This document shows positions 24,125 through 32,570 of a DNA stretch of 32,570 bases, in pieces. Origin of the DNA: Zetaproteobacteria bacterium CG_4_9_14_3_um_filter_54_145 (GTDB lineage: Bacteria; Pseudomonadota; Zetaproteobacteria; Mariprofundales; Mariprofundaceae); assembly GCA_002791575.1 (NCBI GenBank), contig PFXI01000082.1, positions 1 through 32,570 of the forward strand. The letters run 5' to 3'. The notes beneath the pieces are model-generated. The model was not told the origin of the DNA. It saw only the letters and a list, made by a program, of their open reading frames with translations, and searched no databases. The translations under genes were made by a program, and so were the position numbers. The stretch's first letter is position 1. Every line of letters starts with the position of its first letter.

Positions 24125-26740
24125 TTACCCGCCAATCAGGCCGGGCACGGCAGCCAATGCCTGCTTCAGCTTGTCCGGCTCGGTGCCGCCTGCCATGGCC
24201 AGATCAGGTTTACCGCCGCCCTTGCCGCCACAGATCATGGCCACTTCACGCACGATATTACCGGCATGATAGGTGTTCAACAGATCCTGAGTGACACCGG
24301 CAATCAACTGTACTTTCTCACCATTCTTCATGCCGAATACCAGCACACCCGATTTCATTTTGCCCTTGGCCTTGTCCATGAAATCGCGCATATCTTTCAC
24401 GCCGCTTACTTCAACAGCCAACAGCTTCACGCCATTGACCTCTACCGCTTGCTTGATCAGGTCATCCAGCAATCCGGTCGCCTGTTTGCCGCGCAGTGAG
24501 TTGAGCTCTCTCTCCGTCTCTTTCAGCTTGCCCTGCAGTGCCAGCACAGCATCGGCTGTTTCAAAGGAGCGCACCTTCAGATGCCCTGCTGTCTCTTCGA
24601 GCACATTGATATCAGCAACCAGACTCTGGTATGCGGCTGATCCGGTTACCGCTTCGATACGACGCACACCTGCCGCAATACCCACTTCCGAAATGATGCG
24701 GAACGGACCGATATCACCGGTAGCGGAGACATGCGTGCCGCCGCACAACTCGGTGGAGAAACCGGCAGAGACAACACGGACTTCATCGCCGTACTTCTCT
24801 CCGAACAGGGCCATAGCACCCGATGCGACCGCTTCATCCTGTGACATCAGTTTTGTTTCAACCGGCTCATTGGCCCATATTGCGGCGTTTACTTCCGCCT
24901 CAATTGCCTTACGTTCTGCATCAGATACGGGCTGGAAGTGATTGAAATCAAATCGTAAACGCTGCTCATTTACAAGAGACCCTGCCTGCTTCACATGCTC
25001 GCCAAGCAGTTTGCGCAACACAGCATGCATCAGATGTGTGGCTGTATGATTGCGGCGAATGGCCGCACGCCGATCTTCATTAACGGCGAAGTGGACGACG
25101 CTGCCGCTGACAAATGAGCCTTTTACAACTTTGCCTGTATGCACAAACAGATCCGACAGCATCTTCTTCGTATCGCTCACGGCAAACAGCGCATCACCCA
25201 TGCTTATCAGGCCGGTATCTCCAGCCTGACCACCGGACTCGGCATAAAACGGAGTCTGGTTGGCAACCAGCCACCCCTCTTCACCGGCATTGAGTGTATC
25301 AACCGAGGCGCCGTCACAAATCAGGCCGGTAATCACCCCTTCCGAGCTCAGTGTGTCGTAACCCAGAAATTCGGTTGGACCATGCTGCTCACGTAATTCA
25401 AACACGGCCTTGGGCAGCGCCGACTCACCACTACCGCCCCAGGCAGCACGCGCCCGTGTCCGCTGCTCCTGCATACAGGTCTCAAATCCGGCCATATCCA
25501 GATTAACATTGGTACCTTTGAGAATATCGGCTGTCAGATCGGTAGGAAAACCGAATGTATCATAGAGTGCAAACAGGGTTTCGCCCGGAATCGTGCCGCC
25601 CTGCCCTGCCTTGGCAGCCGCCTGTTCGACCAGTTTCAAACCCTTGTCCAGAGTCTTGATAAAGCGCTCTTCCTCAATACGGATCACCTGTTCGATGTTG
25701 GCCTGGCTCTCTTTAAGCTCGCCAAAGTGATCGCCCATCTCCGCCACCAGTGCATCAACCAGCTTGTAGATGAATGCTTCATGCATGCCGAGTAGTCGCC
25801 CGTGCCGGCAGGCACGGCGCAGAATACGACGCAGCACAAAACCGCGCCCCTCATTGCTGGGCAATACACCGTCAGCCAGCAGGAAGGAGACAGAGCGCAG
25901 GTGATCGGCAAGCACACGCAAGGAGACGTCGGATACCGGATCATCACCCATGCGCACGCCGGTCACTTTACCTGCGACATCAATCAGCTTGACGAACAGG
26001 TCGATATCATAGTTATTATGCACATTCTGCATGACAGCTGCGACACGCTCCAGCCCCATGCCCGTATCAACACTCGGACGAGGCAGCGGCGTAAGCGTGC
26101 CATCCTCATCGCGATCATACTGCATGAAGACCAGATTCCAGATTTCTATATAACGGTCGCCATCTTCTTCAGGGGTACCCGGAGGTCCGCCCCACACTTC
26201 CTCACCGTGATCATAGAAAATTTCCGAACAGGGACCGCATGGACCGGTATCACCCATGGACCAAAAGTTATCCTTGGCCCCGATGCGGGCGATTCTATCG
26301 GCAGGAACACCGATCTCTTTCAGCCATATATCATAGGCTTCATCATCATCTTCAAAGACGGTGACAAACAGCAGCGCCGGATCGAGATTCAATTCAACGG
26401 TGAGAAAATCCCATGCATAGCGAATGGCATCATGTTTAAAGTAATCACCAAAAGAGAAGTTGCCGAGCATTTCAAAGAAGGTGTGATGGCGAGCTGTATG
26501 GCCGACATTTTCCAGATCATTATGCTTGCCACCGGCACGCACACACTTCTGACTGCTCACCGCCTTCATGTAAGGGCGGGATTCATTGCCGAGAAAAACA
26601 TGCTTGAATTGCACCATGCCTGCATTGGTAAACATCAATGTCGGATCACCATGCGGGACCAGCGAACTGGACTCGACAATGGTATGATCCTTTCCGGCAA
26701 AATAATCGAGAAACTTTTTACGAATTTCCGATGTTCTCAT
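24125..26740 (-). CDS. alaS: Alanyl-tRNA synthetase
   Basis: AlaS charges tRNA-Ala and edits mischarged Ser and Gly. The 871-residue length is normal. The class II aminoacylation domain opens RKKFLDYFAGKDHTIVESSS and has FTNAGMVQFKHVFLG. The editing domain has HTATHLMHAVLRKLLG and CGGTHVSATGDIG, which supply the zinc ligands. The C-Ala domain ends with GGKGGGKPDLAMAGG. ATG 26740 is chosen because GAGGGA lies four bases upstream and homology starts there; the frame is open to 26785. It follows recX by 16 bases, the conserved recA-recX-alaS order. Confidence 0.97.
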   Translation of the reverse strand: MRTSEIRKKFLDYFAGKDHTIVESSSLVPHGDPTLMFTNAGMVQFKHVFLGNESRPYMKAVSSQKCVRAGGKHNDLENVGHTARHHTFFEMLGNFSFGDYFKHDAIRYAWDFLTVELNLDPALLFVTVFEDDDEAYDIWLKEIGVPADRIARIGAKDNFWSMGDTGPCGPCSEIFYDHGEEVWGGPPGTPEEDGDRYIEIWNLVFMQYDRDEDGTLTPLPRPSVDTGMGLERVAAVMQNVHNNYDIDLFVKLIDVAGKVTGVRMGDDPVSDVSLRVLADHLRSVSFLLADGVLPSNEGRGFVLRRILRRACRHGRLLGMHEAFIYKLVDALVAEMGDHFGELKESQANIEQVIRIEEERFIKTLDKGLKLVEQAAAKAGQGGTIPGETLFALYDTFGFPTDLTADILKGTNVNLDMAGFETCMQEQRTRARAAWGGSGESALPKAVFELREQHGPTEFLGYDTLSSEGVITGLICDGASVDTLNAGEEGWLVANQTPFYAESGGQAGDTGLISMGDALFAVSDTKKMLSDLFVHTGKVVKGSFVSGSVVHFAVNEDRRAAIRRNHTATHLMHAVLRKLLGEHVKQAGSLVNEQRLRFDFNHFQPVSDAERKAIEAEVNAAIWANEPVETKLMSQDEAVASGAMALFGEKYGDEVRVVSAGFSTELCGGTHVSATGDIGPFRIISEVGIAAGVRRIEAVTGSAAYQSLVADINVLEETAGHLKVRSFETADAVLALQGKLKETERELNSLRGKQATGLLDDLIKQAVEVNGVKLLAVEVSGVKDMRDFMDKAKGKMKSGVLVFGMKNGEKVQLIAGVTQDLLNTYHAGNIVREVAMICGGKGGGKPDLAMAGGTEPDKLKQALAAVPGLIGG

Positions 26741-26756
26741 GTTTCCCTCTTTCCGA

Positions 26757-27239
26757 TCAATCATCAAATTGATCACACTTTTCATTCATTACGTGCACAA
26801 TGGTACCCGCGTCAAAGCCCTTGTTGTGCAAAAAACGGGCCTGGCGTTGCCAGAAATGCTCATCTGCATGACGCAGGCCCTGCGGGTCGCGTCTGTTGAT
26901 CAACTGCCGGCAACAGCTGGCGGCATCAAATTCAGCTTCTGCCTCATCCAGAGCCACCTGCAATGCTGATTCATCGACACCTTTCAAACGTGCCTTGATT
27001 GCCGCAATACGGGGGGTCTCCCCTTTTCTCATGCGGCTACGCAAAAACAGTTCGGCAAAGCGGCTTTCACTGAGATAACCATCTGCCACCAACCTTGCCA
27101 GCACCGCTTTAATCACTTCAGCGCTGTGTGCCTTTCCTGCCAGCTTTGCAGTCAGCTCGGCGGCGCAATATTCACGCATCGCCAGAAAACGAACGGCGGC
27201 ATTGTATGCCGCCAGCTCATCCTTATTCAGTCTCAACAT
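26757..27239 (-). CDS. recX: RecA regulator RecX
   Basis: RecX binds RecA filaments and limits recombinase activity. The 160-residue protein shows the three-helix repeats of the family: [40 protein letters not shown] and [16 protein letters not shown], with a third repeat toward the C-terminus ([16 protein letters not shown]). Its start overlaps the end of recA by 17 bases, so translation is coupled and RecX output follows RecA. Confidence 0.92.
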   Translation of the reverse strand: MLRLNKDELAAYNAAVRFLAMREYCAAELTAKLAGKAHSAEVIKAVLARLVADGYLSESRFAELFLRSRMRKGETPRIAAIKARLKGVDESALQVALDEAEAEFDAASCCRQLINRRDPQGLRHADEHFWQRQARFLHNKGFDAGTIVHVMNEKCDQFDD

Positions 27240-28233
27240 CCTTGCTACCGGTCAGGCCCAGCTGCTCACGTACGCCTGCCTCGATCTCCGCCAGCATATC
27301 CGGATGCTCTTTCAGGTAGGTCATTGCATTATCCCGGCCCTGACCGATGCGTTCACTGCCGCATGCATACCAGGCGCCACTCTTGTTCACCAATCCGTAC
27401 TGCACACCCATATCCAGCACTTCGCCGGCATGGGAGACACCCTCTCCATACATGATCGAGAACTGCGCCTGTTTAAATGGCGGCGCCACCTTGTTTTTAA
27501 CCACTTTCACGCGGGTATCGTTACCCAGAATTTCATCACCCTTCTTGATTGAGCCGATACGGCGCACATCCAGACGTACCGAGGCGTAGAATTTGAGCGC
27601 ATTACCACCGGTAGTGGTTTCCGGATTGCCGAACATGACACCGATTTTCATGCGAATCTGGTTAATAAAGATAATAATTGTATTGGAGCGGGAAATTGAC
27701 CCGGTCAGCTTGCGCAGTGCCTGGCTCATCAAACGGGCCTGCAAGCCCATATGTGAATCGCCCATATCGCCTTCAAGCTCGGCTTTCGGCGTCAATGCCG
27801 CCACCGAATCGACAACGATAATATCGACGGCACCCGAGCGGGTCAGCATATCGACAATTTCCAGCGCCTGCTCACCTGAATCGGGCTGTGAAACCAGCAG
27901 ATTGTCCACGTCCACACCCAGCCTCTCGGCATAGGTCGGATCCAGTGCATGCTCGGCATCCACAAAGGCTGCCTGTCCGCCCAGCTTCTGTGCTTCGGCG
28001 ATAGCATGCAGCGCCATCGTGGTTTTACCGGATGATTCCGGACCGTAGATCTCGATCACACGGCCGCGCGGATAACCACCGACGCCGAGTGCCGCATCCA
28101 GGGCCAGCGAGCCGCTCGGCACCACTTCCACAGGTACGCGGGCATGATCACCCAGCCGCATTACAGTTCCCTTACCGAACTGGCGTTCAATCTGGCTCAG
28201 TGCTGTGTCCAGAGCTTTGGATTTGTCTGACAT
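27223..28233 (-). CDS. recA: Recombinase RecA
   Basis: RecA forms filaments on single-stranded DNA, catalyses strand exchange and activates SOS cleavage. The 336-residue protein has Walker A GPESSGKT (64-71), Walker [11 protein letters not shown], the L1 region [15 protein letters not shown] and the L2 region [18 protein letters not shown]. The C-terminus is shorter and less acidic than in E. coli. AAGGGG six bases upstream of the ATG is provided by the last codons of thpR. No LexA-type CTG-N10-CAG box is visible in the short spacer upstream of thpR, so SOS control is not evident here. Confidence 0.98.
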   Translation of the reverse strand: MSDKSKALDTALSQIERQFGKGTVMRLGDHARVPVEVVPSGSLALDAALGVGGYPRGRVIEIYGPESSGKTTMALHAIAEAQKLGGQAAFVDAEHALDPTYAERLGVDVDNLLVSQPDSGEQALEIVDMLTRSGAVDIIVVDSVAALTPKAELEGDMGDSHMGLQARLMSQALRKLTGSISRSNTIIIFINQIRMKIGVMFGNPETTTGGNALKFYASVRLDVRRIGSIKKGDEILGNDTRVKVVKNKVAPPFKQAQFSIMYGEGVSHAGEVLDMGVQYGLVNKSGAWYACGSERIGQGRDNAMTYLKEHPDMLAEIEAGVREQLGLTGSKDVETE

Positions 28234-28234
28234 A

Positions 28235-28831
28235 TTATCCCCTTACTCGGTACTGCGTTCGCGCACCCCGGCATTCAAATCTTTCCAGCTGACGATACTG
28301 CGCTCCGTCCGCATGCAACATGGACTGGAACAGGCACAGGTGATCAGCCTGCCAAGAGAGTTCCGGCACCGGCGGCAGCGCCTGCAAATCCAGCATTGCA
28401 GGCAGATGGCCGTTCGCCCGCGCCAGTGTGATATGGGCGCGAAATGGATCTTCTCTGGCAGTACGATTGCGAACGGTAACATGACCTGCCCGCCTGCAAC
28501 AACGGGCAAGATGCTTTAATGCCGGGTCGGCGGATGACGGCTGCACACCTGCCCAAAAAACGCGGGGGCGACTGGCCTGTGGATAGATGCCGCAGCCATC
28601 CAAACAGAGCTGCAGCGGCGGTGATGCATCGGCACAAACGGCAAGCATTTCGGCCAGATCATCCGCATCATGAGCGCTGACATCGCCGTAAAAAGCCAGT
28701 GTTATATGCCATCGGTGCGGCTTGATCGGCCGCCATTGATCGGGATCCAGGTGGTAACGAGCCTGCAACCACCACAGACATATTTCATCTGTTATTGCTT
28801 CGGGCAGTTCCAGCGCGGTAAACAATCGCAT
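28235..28831 (-). CDS. thpR: RNA 2',3'-cyclic phosphodiesterase
   Basis: ThpR (also called LigT) opens 2',3'-cyclic phosphates to 2'-phosphates and can join tRNA half molecules in vitro. The 198-residue protein has the two HxT motifs of the 2H superfamily: HITLAFYG (about residue 46) and HITLARANG (about residue 134). The N-terminus [13 protein letters not shown] is typical. The stop lies one base before the recA ATG, so recA is probably translated in coupling with it. Confidence 0.9.
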   Translation of the reverse strand: MRLFTALELPEAITDEICLWWLQARYHLDPDQWRPIKPHRWHITLAFYGDVSAHDADDLAEMLAVCADASPPLQLCLDGCGIYPQASRPRVFWAGVQPSSADPALKHLARCCRRAGHVTVRNRTAREDPFRAHITLARANGHLPAMLDLQALPPVPELSWQADHLCLFQSMLHADGAQYRQLERFECRGARTQYRVRG

Positions 28832-28876
28832 GCAGCCAATGATAACGATCTTCAGCAGCGTTCACTACACTAAACA

Positions 28877-29542
28877 CTATAGTGCGGTAGCCGTAATGGT
28901 GCTGGCTATGGTTCTGCTTAACTCCACGACATCCAGAGGTTTATTCAGCATTATCTGCCCTTCCGGCATCAACTCACAGGTCAGATCATGATCGCGATCA
29001 TATCCGGTGACAAAAATAATAGCGGCCTTGCCATTGAGCGCCCAGATGCGTTCTGCTGCCGCAACACCGCCGAGCACAGGCATCACCACATCCATGATCA
29101 CCAGCGCGATGGTTTCTCCGTGCTCGCGATAGAGCCGCACTGCCTCCATACCATTGGTTGCCACCATAACGCGATAGCCCAACGCAATTAACAGCGCGCC
29201 ATTGCTTTCAAGCAGGTCCTTGTTGTCATCAACCAGCAGTAACATCTCGCCCTGTCCGTTGACCGGCTGCACCTGCTGTTTGACAGTACTATCCACCTTC
29301 TCGGATAGCGGAAAATAGAGTGAAAAACATGTACCTTCGCCTACCCTGCTTTTCACATCAATAAAGCCGTGATGGGTCTGCATGGCACCGTATATCATGG
29401 CCAGTCCCAATCCCGTGCCCTTGCCCACTTGCTTGGTGGTATAGAACGGCTCGAATATATGAGACAGTACGTTTGCCGGAATTCCGCTACCATTATCGAC
29501 AACCGAGAGTACAGCCATAGGGGTGTTGTTTTGCCTTGGCAT
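28877..29542 (-). pseudogene. C-terminal part of a hybrid histidine kinase (ATPase G-boxes plus receiver), displaced by a frameshift
   Basis: This frame opens mid-domain and carries the ATP-binding boxes missing from the upstream frame: VDNGSGIP, FEPFYTTKQVGKGTGLGLAM and GEGTCFSLYFPL. A receiver domain follows with LLLVDDNKD, the phospho-acceptor Asp in VIMDVVMP, and a Lys in MLNKPLDV. It begins in the frame one base off from the kinase at 29493-30740, and the two overlap by 50 bases. As a pair they restore a normal hybrid kinase of about 620 residues. If not a sequencing error, the protein is split; internal restart at the ATG at 29542 would yield an incomplete kinase. Confidence 0.8.
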
Positions 29543-30740
29543 GCGTTTCTACAAAAGCCGCATCCGGCTCAAATTTACGCAGTGTCACGCGAATAACCGG
29601 CTTCGAGGTTCCTGCCAACGCATCGCGGGCATTATTCATCAAATTCATCAGCATCTGCTGAATCTGGGTGGCATTGCCGTTGATAAATAGCTTGCTGGCG
29701 CAGAAGTCCTGTTCACAGTGGATATGCTCGGCAATCGACACATTCGCCAGCTTGTAGGCTTCATTAAGAAAGATGCGCAGATCAAATCGCATCAATGCAA
29801 CTGAATCCTTGCGGGCAAAGGTTAACAGTTGCCGGATCATATCTGCTGCATGCATGATCAGATCCCCGATCTTGGCCAGTCGCTGTTGCGCCTGTTCAGA
29901 CGTCACCTCCCGCTGCACCAGGTAGAGGTTTGCGGTAATACCGGAAAGCATGTTATTGAAATCGTGCGCAATACCACCTACCAGCGTGCCAACAGCCTCC
30001 ATCCGTTGTGCGTGCTCGAATTTCTCTTCGCTCTGATGCATATGAACCAGCGCCTGCTCTTTTTCCAGGACCTCTTTAGCCAGACTGCTATTGGAGGCCT
30101 GCAGCTCACCGGTGCGCTGCGATATCTGCTGCTCCAGTCCTGCATTGACCTCTTGCAACGCCTGCTGACTGTCCGCCAGCTGCCTGTTCAGCTCTTGCAG
30201 CTGAACCATCTGCTTCTCAATGCGCAGCTGAAGTACACAGGCAAGCAAGGTGAAGAACAGATACATCGCCGGAGCAATCAGCAGCACACTCCCTTCATAA
30301 GGCAGTGTAATGAAGCCGTTCAGGGCCATGGTGAAACAGATCACCTGCAACAAGGCATACAGGCCGATCCAGCGCCAGCCGCTACGCACCCCCATTATCA
30401 GAAAAGCCAGAAACGGGAAACAGAGTGACCAGTAGATACCCATATTGCCGATACCGCCTACCCATGTCAGAGAGCCGAATACGATAAACGAGTTAATCAT
30501 CAGCATCTCGTGCGCATAAAACAGCTGCTGCCGTTTATAGCCCATACGCCAGTACAGACTTAACACCAACGCCACGGATGAGAGAATAATAGCCAGCTGC
30601 TCAAACCCGTAGAGCATGTTTACCAGTGTAAAAACAAGGGCCACAGGAATACAGATAGCCATCAGCTGAAGGATAGACTCCCTGTCCGCCTGCAGACTGA
30701 CATCCGGCTGGCTGTAGCCATTGATCAGGCGCTTGATCAC
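29493..30740 (-). pseudogene. N-terminal part of the hybrid histidine kinase (membrane sensor, H-box and N-box)
   Basis: The frame encodes six membrane helices (about 24-42, 47-64, 78-95, 98-117, 120-142 and 150-171). A coiled coil (172-235), the phospho-acceptor His259 in VGGIAHDFNNML and the N-box NLMNNARDAL (Asn370) follow. It then goes out of frame and stops after 20 foreign residues. The sensing domain is membrane-embedded, without a periplasmic loop large enough for ligand binding. GTG 30740 lies three bases after the symporter stop, so both are coupled; the kinase may respond to amino-acid transport, which is inference. Confidence 0.8.
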
Positions 30741-30743
30741 ACT

Positions 30744-32282
30744 TTACTCACGGCTGTTCACCACAGGTGTGATCTCCTGCTCCAGCTCACCACTGCGCAG
30801 ACGGGAGAGATACTCCTTCAGCGCCGCGGCCACCTTTCCCTGCAACAGGTAGAGCGCCAAAAAGTTCGGAAAGGCCATACCCAGTAGTAGCAGGTCAGAA
30901 AAATCGAGTATGTTGCCGGCGCTGACCAGCGAGGCGAGCACGATAAACATCAGAAACATGATACGATAGACCATCGAAAAGCGCTCGCCGAACACATAGG
31001 TCCAGCAGCGCTCACCGTAATAGGACCATGAAATCATTGTGGAGTAGGCAAACAACACAACCGAGACAGAGAGGATGATCGGAAACCAGGAGATCACCGA
31101 ACCGAAGGCAACAGCGGTTAGCGCCGCACCCTTGCTGGCCTCAACCAGTGCGTGCTGCTCCGGCGCGTTGTAAACCCCGGTCAGCACGATCACCAGCGCC
31201 GTCATGGTACAGATGATCACGGTATCGATGAACGGCTCGTACAGGGCGACAAATCCCTGGCGGACAGGATAGCGCACGGATGCTGCAGAATGGGCGATCG
31301 CGGCAGAACCGATACCCGCCTCACTGGAAAATGCCGCGCGTTTAAAGCCCTGCACAATGACACCGACCACGCCGCCGGCAACCGCAGTGGGGGCAAATGC
31401 CCCGGTGATGATCAAATTTACTGCCGCAGGGACATCTGCGGCATGCGATATAATGATCCACAGGCACGCCGAGAGGTAAATAAACACCATGGTCGGTACA
31501 ATGGCCTCGGCAGCATGGGCGATGCGTTTGATACCGCCGATAATCACCAGACCGACAGCGCCGGCCATAAATACGCCGAACACCCACGGGTAGATGGTGA
31601 AAAACGGCAACTCATTCTGCACGGCACCGAGTGCCTGCGACACCTGAAAAGCATTGCCACCACCAAAAGAGGCACCGACGCAGAGTACGGCGAAGAGGAT
31701 AGCCAGTATCCGGCCTGTGCCCGCCATGCCTTGTTCGGCAAAACCTTTCGACAGGTACTCCATGGCACCGCCCATAATGCGGCCATCGCTGCGGAACTCA
31801 CGATACATCTGAGCCAGTGTTACTTCGGTGAACTTGGATGTCATGCCGAAAAAACCGGCCACAATCATCCAGAATGTTGCCCCGGGTCCACCGATACTGA
31901 CGGCAATAGCGACACCGGCGATATTGCCCAGACCAACCGTGGCCGATAGTGCGGTGGTGAGTGCCTGAAACGGACTCACCTCACCTTTGTCGTCCGGTGA
32001 CTGATATTTACCACGAATAATCTGGAAGGCGTGGCCCATCATGCGCACATTGATGAAGCCGAAACGGAACGTCAGGTAGACTGCACCAATGACCAGCCAG
32101 GCAACGATAAACGGGACTTCAGATGCACCCGGCATAACATCATAGAACAGCACACTGCCCAGATAACCGTTGAGGATACCGAAAAAAGCATCGACGCCCG
32201 GTGCCGATTCAGCCTCTGCGGAGGCCAGTTGTGCCGGCAGCAGTAGCAACAGCAGGATGATCGGCTTGAGTAATGGTTTCAT
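30744..32282 (-). CDS. AGCS family sodium:alanine/glycine symporter
   Basis: The 512-residue protein is a sodium-coupled amino-acid carrier of the AGCS (DagA/AlsT) family, with about ten to eleven membrane helices after an N-terminal signal-like helix ending in AQLASAEAE. Family signatures include TALSATVGLGNIAGVAIAVS, GGPGATFWMIVAGFFGM, KFTEVTLAQMYRE and AAFSSEAGIGSAAIAHSAA. The ATG at 32282 has GGGGGA four bases upstream; the frame continues to 32324 without signal content. It is the first gene of the kinase-thpR-recA-recX-alaS series. No glycine-riboswitch pattern is seen upstream. Confidence 0.93.
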   Translation of the reverse strand: MKPLLKPIILLLLLLPAQLASAEAESAPGVDAFFGILNGYLGSVLFYDVMPGASEVPFIVAWLVIGAVYLTFRFGFINVRMMGHAFQIIRGKYQSPDDKGEVSPFQALTTALSATVGLGNIAGVAIAVSIGGPGATFWMIVAGFFGMTSKFTEVTLAQMYREFRSDGRIMGGAMEYLSKGFAEQGMAGTGRILAILFAVLCVGASFGGGNAFQVSQALGAVQNELPFFTIYPWVFGVFMAGAVGLVIIGGIKRIAHAAEAIVPTMVFIYLSACLWIIISHAADVPAAVNLIITGAFAPTAVAGGVVGVIVQGFKRAAFSSEAGIGSAAIAHSAASVRYPVRQGFVALYEPFIDTVIICTMTALVIVLTGVYNAPEQHALVEASKGAALTAVAFGSVISWFPIILSVSVVLFAYSTMISWSYYGERCWTYVFGERFSMVYRIMFLMFIVLASLVSAGNILDFSDLLLLGMAFPNFLALYLLQGKVAAALKEYLSRLRSGELEQEITPVVNSRE

Positions 32283-32360
32283 GATTCCCCCGTCAGCGTT
32301 AACCCTGCCGTAAAACAGGATCATTCGCCACGCCTCAACTCATTCTGTTCACCTGTCTGA

Positions 32361-32489
32361 TTAACGCATCTGGTGATAATTATGTTGCCCTCTTTCCACA
32401 TCAGTTACCGGAGATGCAGCGGGGGCGAATGCCAGAATAATAAGTGCAACGACCCCTAATATGCCAATTGCTATTCTATCCTGAATAAT
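32361..32489 (-). pseudogene. Small single-span membrane peptide frame lacking a normal start
   Basis: The 42-codon frame reads IIQDRIAIGILGVVALI, then LAFAPAASPVTDVERGQ and a charged tail ending QMR. This looks like a short membrane protein, but no ATG, GTG or TTG lies before the helix. An ATG at 32493-32491 with AAAGG upstream sits in the frame one base off. One indel near 32484-32490 would join them. It is either a frameshifted small gene, a non-canonical ATT or ATA start, or chance. Confidence 0.3.
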
Positions 32490-32570
32490 TCATAAACCTT
32501 TCAGGCGACCGATTAATATTGTTCACAAAATGGTTTAGTCTTATGCAATCGCCGTTATTTCGGCTCTGTT

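Noticed and set aside
25802-26899. 365-codon plus-strand frame opposite alaS
   Set aside because: It is an antisense shadow; the alaS frame carries all the expected motifs.
32325-32570. Glycine riboswitch upstream of the AGCS symporter
   Set aside because: Such riboswitches often precede AGCS genes, but the conserved core and tandem aptamer pattern is not seen in the leader.

Overview
The window is chromosomal DNA of a Gram-negative proteobacterium. It is densely coded, has roughly 50-55% GC by eye, and shows strong GGAG-type ribosome binding sites. It carries lpxK for lipid A, a thpR-recA-recX-alaS block, recG, mazG, pgsA and rnhA. An environmental or marine lineage such as Zetaproteobacteria (Mariprofundus-like) would fit, but that placement is inference from gene content only.

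Layout. Positions 1-91 are the end of an IS21-type insertion sequence that enters from the left and abuts a strong hairpin. Next come a zinc alcohol dehydrogenase and a DUF1415 protein on the minus strand. A membrane-anchored methyltransferase and a REP-associated tyrosine transposase (RAYT) follow on the plus strand. The RAYT lies between perfect 25-bp inverted repeats, and a third, diverged copy lies in front of the methyltransferase. From 3.9 to 6.7 kb are lpxK, a hybrid-binding ribonuclease H and a VOC protein; the VOC reading frame runs deep into a convergent lipoprotein gene. At 7.1 kb is an unusual chimera: an integrase arm-type DNA-binding domain without a recombinase, joined to a Mu-like phage winged-helix protein. 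A DUF5610 protein, recG and a four-CBS-domain GGDEF diguanylate cyclase follow.

From 12 to 19 kb are an arsenic pair (arsS, arsM), a nitronate monooxygenase-like flavoprotein with an added four-cysteine cluster that overlaps a possible PilZ-like gene, then mazG, a DUF3467 gene and pgsA, and tRNA-Glu(UUC) with its own promoter and terminator.

From 19.6 to 32.3 kb everything is on the minus strand. A single 1418-codon gene encodes both topoisomerase IV subunits, ParE joined to ParC, in the same order as eukaryotic topoisomerase II. This is the most notable object in the window. Upstream of it runs a probable operon: an AGCS sodium:amino-acid symporter, a hybrid histidine kinase split by a one-base frameshift, thpR, recA, recX and alaS, closed by a clear terminator. 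A short membrane-peptide reading frame without a normal start lies upstream of the symporter.
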